Assembly (NCBI RefSeq): GCF_037975245.1
Contig: NC_092577.1
Coordinates: 325,001-389,000 of the forward strand
DNA length: 64,000 nt
Direction of reading: 5' to 3'
DNA from: Apostichopus japonicus
Lineage: Eukaryota > Echinodermata > Holothuroidea > Aspidochirotida > Stichopodidae
Below, in pieces: positions 58,590 through 64,000 of this stretch (its first letter is position 1; the number at the start of each line of letters is the position of its first letter). Both the position numbers and the translations under genes were made by a program. The notes beneath the pieces were generated by a model. The model was not told the origin of the DNA. It saw only the letters and a program-made list of their open reading frames with translations, and made no database searches.

Positions 58590-59727
58590 CAAGTCTTCCA
58601 AGAAACAAAATGGAACCAGATGAAGTATCTGAGATATAAAATATGAATGGTCGGTCGGCTTTAAATGCTGGAATATGTTCAATGCAAAGAACAACAATGG
58701 AAGCAGCAGTAGCTGCAGCTGCTTCTGTTCCTTCCTCATTGACCTCAACAAAAGCCTTATGAATGACCTTTGACACATAAAGGTCTTCAGATTCAGTAAT
58801 TCCAGAGAGGTCTGCCTTACTTACATTGAATACATCTGACATTCCCATTAATGTCAAATGATCATTCAAATCAAAACTCTCTTCCAGTTTGAAACGAGGG
58901 AAGCTGACACCGACTTTCTGCTTCCTGCTGCGTTTAACCCAAGACGTTATGACCTGCATGTTTATCTTGGATTCTAGGTTACTAAGGTTATTGGGCAGGT
59001 CTGGTAATATGATTACCATGCGCAGAGTATTACCAACGTATGGTAGGGATAGAACCTGACATTTCAGATCTTTATCTTCAAAATAATCAAAGGAACCTTC
59101 CTGGTACATCATATCTACTGGAATGCTCTCACTGGATGAAGCATGAAATGGCTGAAGAGAAGTACTCTCTGGATCAAACTGTGACAACCAGTTACCTTTA
59201 AAGTATACAGCATTAACCAATACAAGCACTGTCAAAGAGTCCAAAACTCCTGGTGCTATTAGATCTTTGATCTTGTTATTGGTCTGCTCTGAAACCCAAC
59301 TGTTGATCTCTGTTCTGGCAATCTCTGCATCCCTCTTGAAGTCAATAGGCATAAGCTCGGCTTGGTAATGAACTTTGGTTGTTTTCAGAAAGGATTCTAG
59401 GAAGGTGTAGTCCTTCTGACCGTACAGCCGATTGGCAGACTTTAGAGTGAACAAGGCATTGGGAGATAAAATCAAATCATTCAACTCCTGAAAAGCACTG
59501 TGAACATCATTACCTTTGAACTGGTCGATCCTTAACACTTGTGACATTTGCTTGGCGGTGTTGCTACTAGCTCCAGCAAACGTCATGGTAAGAGCCGCCA
59601 TAATGCTATAAGGTGAGAAGAAGAGGTTCTTAGATGGATCCTTACCGATGTTTCCATACAGCTCCCATGAGAATTCATTTAAGGAGTTGGCCAATTGGCT
59701 TGCTTCACTGGTACTTGTAGTTGACAT
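58552..59727 (-). CDS. Serpin (clade B-like), unit B copy
   Basis: 391 residues, paralogue of the unit A serpin; by hand count 28 residues differ (about 93% identity). The hinge EEGTEAAAATA is canonical for an inhibitor. The loop then reads ASIVVL/C, placing Leu347 at P1, which would suit a chymotrypsin- or elastase-like target. All seven residues from P6 to P1' differ from copy A, against 21 of 384 elsewhere. FKADRPFIF and the C-terminal KRDEL are kept; the Arg codon of RDEL differs silently. The same acceptor (CTCTGCAG at 59741) and in-frame upstream TAA precede the ATG, so this start is firm. It lies on the same strand as copy A and probably shares its regulation through the duplicated flank. 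Confidence 0.93.
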   Translation of the reverse strand: MSTTSTSEASQLANSLNEFSWELYGNIGKDPSKNLFFSPYSIMAALTMTFAGASSNTAKQMSQVLRIDQFKGNDVHSAFQELNDLILSPNALFTLKSANRLYGQKDYTFLESFLKTTKVHYQAELMPIDFKRDAEIARTEINSWVSEQTNNKIKDLIAPGVLDSLTVLVLVNAVYFKGNWLSQFDPESTSLQPFHASSSESIPVDMMYQEGSFDYFEDKDLKCQVLSLPYVGNTLRMVIILPDLPNNLSNLESKINMQVITSWVKRSRKQKVGVSFPRFKLEESFDLNDHLTLMGMSDVFNVSKADLSGITESEDLYVSKVIHKAFVEVNEEGTEAAAATAASIVVLCIEHIPAFKADRPFIFYISDTSSGSILFLGRLVNPPKSQKRDEL

Positions 59728-60335
59728 ATTCTGTTAAGTTCTGCAGAGGAAAAAGCAAGCAAAACCTGAGAATTATCAACCTCAACGCTAGATGGTGGTA
59801 CATTTCTGCTCTCAAAGGATTCAGTGTTTCCTTGAATTTGCTATCAAAGCAGACTGGTTAATTATAATTACGTCAGGATTGTTTACGATGTCTAATCCAT
59901 GTCCTCATATTTATCATTAGCTATCTGACACACCTTCCACTCTCCTGCTGCACCAATGTTATAAAATAGCGTAGGCCTACATAAGAAATGTTATGGTAAA
60001 AGAACATTACACATCTAGGCTGGGGGCATTGATTGAATGATTCATAGCCTAGTATTAAGAAATGTGCATACTTTCAAGGACAAGTAACGTTTTAAGTTAA
60101 GAACATTTGAGCCAACAGTTTGAACTTAACTGTTAGTTCCTTAATTGAATTCACAGCTAGGTTCTAGCACTCTCTCCTCTCACATCTGAACAATGTAGTG
60201 AGTCTGAAATTCTATTTGGCTCTCTTAGTCATCAAACATACATCATATTGACAAACAGTAGGTCTAGCTTTCTTGCAAATGCTCTCCAGATCCTAGCAGA
60301 CTTCTAAACCTACAATATATACTGTACATGTTTGT

Positions 60336-60628
60336 CAGGTGCATAGCCAGGAATTTGCCAAGGGAGGGGCGAAACTGTAGATTCGGCATTGCAAACTATC
60401 TAAGCGTAGCGCCACCATGGTTGGCACGATGCATACAATAAAATTTTGGCTGTAAATGCCTCCCAGATCGCCGGAAATGGGACTTCCCATGCCTTGTTAG
60501 TTGCATCTTAGCATTTGCTCTTTTGAAAATACTAGCGATATCATAAAAAAATTAAAAAATTTGTAAAAAATATGCTCAAGGGGGGGGCAGCCGCCCCCTT
60601 CGCCCCCCCCCCCTTGGCTACGCGCCTG
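60336..60628. mobile_element. Non-autonomous hAT-type element, 293 bp, with empty site in unit A
   Basis: Begins CAGGTGCATAGCCAGG and ends CCTTGGCTACGCGCCTG (imperfect inverted repeats). An exact 8-bp duplication, ATGTTTGT, lies at 60328-60335 and 60629-60636. Unit A has a single ATGTTTGT at 51058-51065 with matching flanks. The interior (CTATCTAAGCGTAGCGCCAC) resembles the element at 7027-7699. Confidence 0.92.
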
Positions 60629-61429
60629 ATGTTTGTTACACTAACTGGCTGAAGGCTACTCTATATAGTAGGCCTAATGGCTTTTTCCCCTTACTTCTGA
60701 CTTGCTGCTATCATTGAAATTTCGGAAAATCATGTGTTATACACATGATCTTTACTAAGTGGCAAGGAGATATATAATTTCTTCAATTCACGAAGATTTT
60801 GTACGTAAAATATCAATATAGCTACTTCTATTACCCTCTAATTTATTTGCCCAGCAATTATGTCACATATGGCTAGTAGTACAGTAGCTATTCCTAGTCC
60901 TACAAGGAAACAGACCCAAATAAGCATAGCCTACCGGTTATGTTAGTGCATAAACCATGAATACATCATAAGCCTACGCAAATTCCAAACTTACTGTGAT
61001 TTGTGAACACTTTGAAACTCGAAAAGACTGAAGTTTACAAGCTTATTCAATGGCTGTTATTCAATCTCTGTGCACCTCACTCGTGTGAGGTATGTGGAGT
61101 ACATATATGCTTACCAAGTTCATATGACAACAACGTTGACAAAAAGAATAAAAAAATGTATACATGGAAAATGGTGGCGCCAGGCCTCAAAAGTTTAAGA
61201 AGAAAAAGAAATGTGGACGGAAATGCGAAATGGAAAAGAATAAATGGCTTCACATGCATAAGTGGACTGGATGGAAAAAAAAATGAAAAACTTATTTCCA
61301 ATGCCAATGGCAAGAAACTACTGAAATTTGTAGTAAACTCCTCTGCAAAGCTTAACAAGGTTGGAAATGGTTGATCTGCTACTTGATTGAAGCAATTGCT
61401 CCATGTTTAATGTGCTCGGTCTATTCCAG

Positions 61430-62285
61430 CCATGTCCAAACGCGGCACCGAGAGCCGCCTGCGGCACCTAAAAATATTCTGGCGGCACCTGAAAAAAAAA
61501 CGAAGGGTGCCGTTTGCGGCACTGAGATCTGGTTTGTTAAAAAAAAGTTTACTTCATCACTCCTGCCAGTCCTGGGATTCAAAGTTGGCTGCTCGCTGCT
61601 TTGGCTGACTGGCGCTTTGATGTCCGACGTCCACGTACGACTAGCTAGAATACGAGATATGTGCATATACACTGTCAGTGTAATAAGTGTATGCAGTCAG
61701 CTCGTCAGTAGCCTACAGTGCAGTGTACGACTGTACGTGTATGCATGTATAGGAAAACTGTGAATTGGTGGCGCGCTTGCATTTACAGATGGTCACGTTT
61801 TCATGATATTTGTTTTACTTTTCTGTCTAGGGATGATATTTGTTTTACTTTTCTGTCTTGGGACTTTTGGCCCAGGTGTGGATCCAGGAGGGGCGCACAC
61901 GGCGCACGCCCCCCTCTTTTCTATGACCACTGATTGTTTGACCATACTCCGAAAAATGAGCAATTATATATGGAGAATATCCTTTCCAGATGCTGGGAAA
62001 TCGCATCTGAGCGCATCTACAATTCGAATTTTCTCGGGGGAGGTCCTCCAACCCCCCAACCATGCTTTCTCGCCTTCCGTGCTCGCTCGCACCCGACCCA
62101 CGTTAGTTGATGCAAGGTGAGACTCACAACTCACAAGGTAGTAAAAAAGTTACCACATCGTGGGCTCGGTTACGTCATAAGTAGGGTTGTGTGACGTCAT
62201 CACTCACTAATAATTGCACGCGGCACTCAAAAATAATTCAGTGGAAAATGCGGCACTGAGTTTGTGGGATCTTGGACAAGTATGG
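61430..62285. mobile_element. 856-bp insertion in unit B, class uncertain
   Basis: Unit A reads CTATTCCAGAAATATG at 51770. In unit B, CTATTCCAG is followed by 856 bp and then TCCAGAAATATG, so TCCAG is duplicated. The ends CCATGTCCAA and TTGGACAAGTATGG are imperfect inverted repeats, and GCGGCAC motifs lie inside both ends. No transposase is recognised. Confidence 0.75.
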
Positions 62286-62885
62286 TCCAGAAATATGACT
62301 ACATGTAAAGTGTACGGTAATTTTCAAAAGCCTTACATTCAAAAAGATAATGGAACTCGTCTCCAATGTTGTTGCTTGTACATAAATGACATATTCTATT
62401 CTCGATAGAAATGTTGGTATACCTTCCAATGACGATACTTGATATTTTAAAATTAGAGAACGGTATTTACAAAGAATTGTACCAGCAAATGGCTTGAATT
62501 CTGTCACATACTTTTCAAAGTTAAGATTCCCTTTGAATATCCTGTAATTCTTACATTGTGTGTTTACATGGACATCAGCAACCCAGTTCTGCTCATACAT
62601 AAGAATTGCAGAACAGTTGCACCATCTATCTGTTGTTTCACTAGCACTGTAATAACGCATCAGTCAGTGTGTTAGAAAAAGAAGAAACTTCGATTGGAGT
62701 CACTTTGCTAACACGTGTAGCGATTACGTTACGGCTGTGGTTAGTTTCAAAGTGTTTTAACAAAATAGCTAGTTGACCTCTAACGTCACTTCCGTTTCAG
62801 ATTCGCTAATAAGATGAATTGCTTTTTGTACATTGTGCAGCATTTGGATGTGTTAGGGATAGAGATGAAGATACCCGTTACACAG

Positions 62886-62976
62886 GTCAACTTATCTGTT
62901 GTCGAAACACTTTGAAACTAACCCCAGCCAGTGGTTAGTTGCGAAATGTTTCGACAACATATATAGCTAGTTGACC
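62886..62976. repeat. Inverted repeat (unit B)
   Basis: Counterpart of the hairpin at 52399: GGTCAACTTATCTGTTGTCG versus CGACAACATATATAGCTAG and TTGACC. Confidence 0.75.
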
Positions 62977-63691
62977 TCTTACGTCACTTCTCGTTTCATA
63001 TTTGCTGATACTATGAATTGCTTTTTCTTCGTGTTAGGGGTAAATTGTGCAGCTTTTGGAATTGTTGGGGATAGAGATGAGGATACCAGTTACACAGGTC
63101 AACTTATCTGTTGTCGAAAGCTAACCCCAGCCAATACGTTAGGCCTACTGTAAACAAAGCACTACGGGACTCGCGTCTTCGACGTGGCATACTCAAATTT
63201 GCATGGGTCTATATCAATCCGCCCTATTTCAGATAAAGTGCCAATAAGCAGCAAGAGAATATCTTTTTTGATACGTTATCAATCAGGGTGTGATTTTCCG
63301 TAGATTCCATATTGAAGAGCATGAATGGAAGTACGTGTAGTGCAATAATTGGGTCCGCAATTGAAGCAATTTTAGACCCGTTTAGACCTCTCAGGAGCAG
63401 CGTACGAAAATTGTTTACTACTGAGTGAAGAGGCTTGTTTACAAGTGGCGAAAACTTCAGTCTCTCATAGCAAAAATCTACATGGTCATGATACGGGAAA
63501 TTGATGGTACCATGAATGCCAACTTGTCAGCTAAGCGGTGATGGGCACTTTAGCGTGTATGAACTTCTATCTAGAATTAGAGACCACATTACTTTTGTGA
63601 TTTAGTGTGTAAGTCAATACCGGATTTTAATAGCCGTATGCTACCTTCGAGATCAATTTCTGTGCTATGGAATGCAATCGAATTAAGCACA

Positions 63692-64000
63692 ATAATTATT
63701 TAAAAGGTGTAAATAAAAATGTTCAGAGCAGACATAAGCAATGATACGTTATCTGATCATATCTTAGTTGATTGTCTATTACTTCAACATTTCATTTTGT
63801 GCATACATGGCTGTTCATCAGTCAACTTAATGCAGTCACGTACCTAGAATATAGTAGCACCCCGGCGGATCCTTCTTTTTTCACCCCTATCAGGGAATGG
63901 GTGTTCCCATTTGAGAAATTTGTGTATATGTAAGGTGGCTTAGATGCAAAATGGTGCTATCTTTGGCAATGCTTTGAACTAATTATATGTGTAGGAATTC
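63692..64000. repeat. Tandem segmental duplication, start of unit C
   Basis: From ATAATTATTTAAAAGG onward this matches the starts of units A (43328) and B (55277), and more closely B (for example GGCACCCCGGCGGATCC becomes AGCACCCCGGCGGATCC). The unit continues past the window. Confidence 0.9.

Larger units (their letters stand above)
55277..63691. repeat. Tandem segmental duplication, unit B
   Basis: About 8.4 kb, paralogous to unit A. Unique relative to A: tandem repeats at about 55681-56461, the expanded 30-bp array at 57000, a hAT element at 60336-60628 and an 856-bp insertion at 61430-62285. Confidence 0.9.

Noticed and set aside
61003-61374. Open frames on both strands in the region upstream of the unit B serpin
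   Set aside because: They are not preserved in the paralogous unit A sequence near 51420-51720, where the frame is broken.

Overview
This window is animal nuclear DNA. It is AT-rich and intron-containing, and it is crowded with minisatellites, TA microsatellites and fragments of eukaryotic transposons (CR1-like LINE, DIRS-type tyrosine recombinase, Penelope-like GIY-YIG, hAT, Ty3/gypsy). Nothing bacterial or phage-like is present. The transposon mix and the gene families suggest a marine invertebrate, perhaps an echinoderm or another invertebrate deuterostome. That placement is inference; no marker gene fixes it.

Layout. (1) 1-5.1 kb: one N-terminal exon of an SLC20/PiT-type phosphate transporter (minus strand), then transposon debris and simple repeats. 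(2) 5.1-12.3 kb: LINE debris, one fragment split by a hAT-type element that has a clean 8-bp target duplication, and a hAT transposase remnant. (3) 12.5-38.5 kb: three tandem, same-strand NUDT19 (CoA/acyl-CoA diphosphohydrolase) paralogues. Each has three coding exons with identical intron phases and an exon 2 of exactly 208 nt. Copy 1 is swollen by minisatellites with 52-, 25- and 91-bp units, and a further 2.8-kb, 24-bp array lies upstream of it. The 25- and 24-bp arrays contain higher-order repeats of 348 and 350 bp. A 74-bp-arm near-perfect hairpin lies at 27.1 kb. (4) 39.4-43.2 kb: a plus-strand, probably four-exon gene of unrecognised function with membrane-like segments and a Cys-rich C-terminal region; its intron carries a complete 764-bp hAT-type non-autonomous element. 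(5) 43.3-64 kb: a tandem segmental duplication. Unit A (about 12 kb) and unit B (about 8.4 kb) each carry one intact serpin with its coding sequence in a single exon; unit C begins at 63.7 kb and runs off the window.

How the genes relate. The NUDT19 copies look like one enzyme family splitting by targeting: copy 3 ends in the peroxisomal signal AKL, copy 2 has a presequence-like N-terminus, and copy 1 has lost the signal next to a minisatellite. The two serpins are about 93% identical overall, but all seven residues P6-P1' of the reactive loop differ, as expected if they inhibit different proteases. Both end in RDEL although an in-frame stop lies just upstream of the start codon. Comparing units A and B gives empty sites for three insertions (a Ty3/gypsy remnant in A; a hAT element and an 856-bp element in B), which places those insertions after the duplication. 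All coordinates, splice sites and identity counts were read by eye; no search was run.
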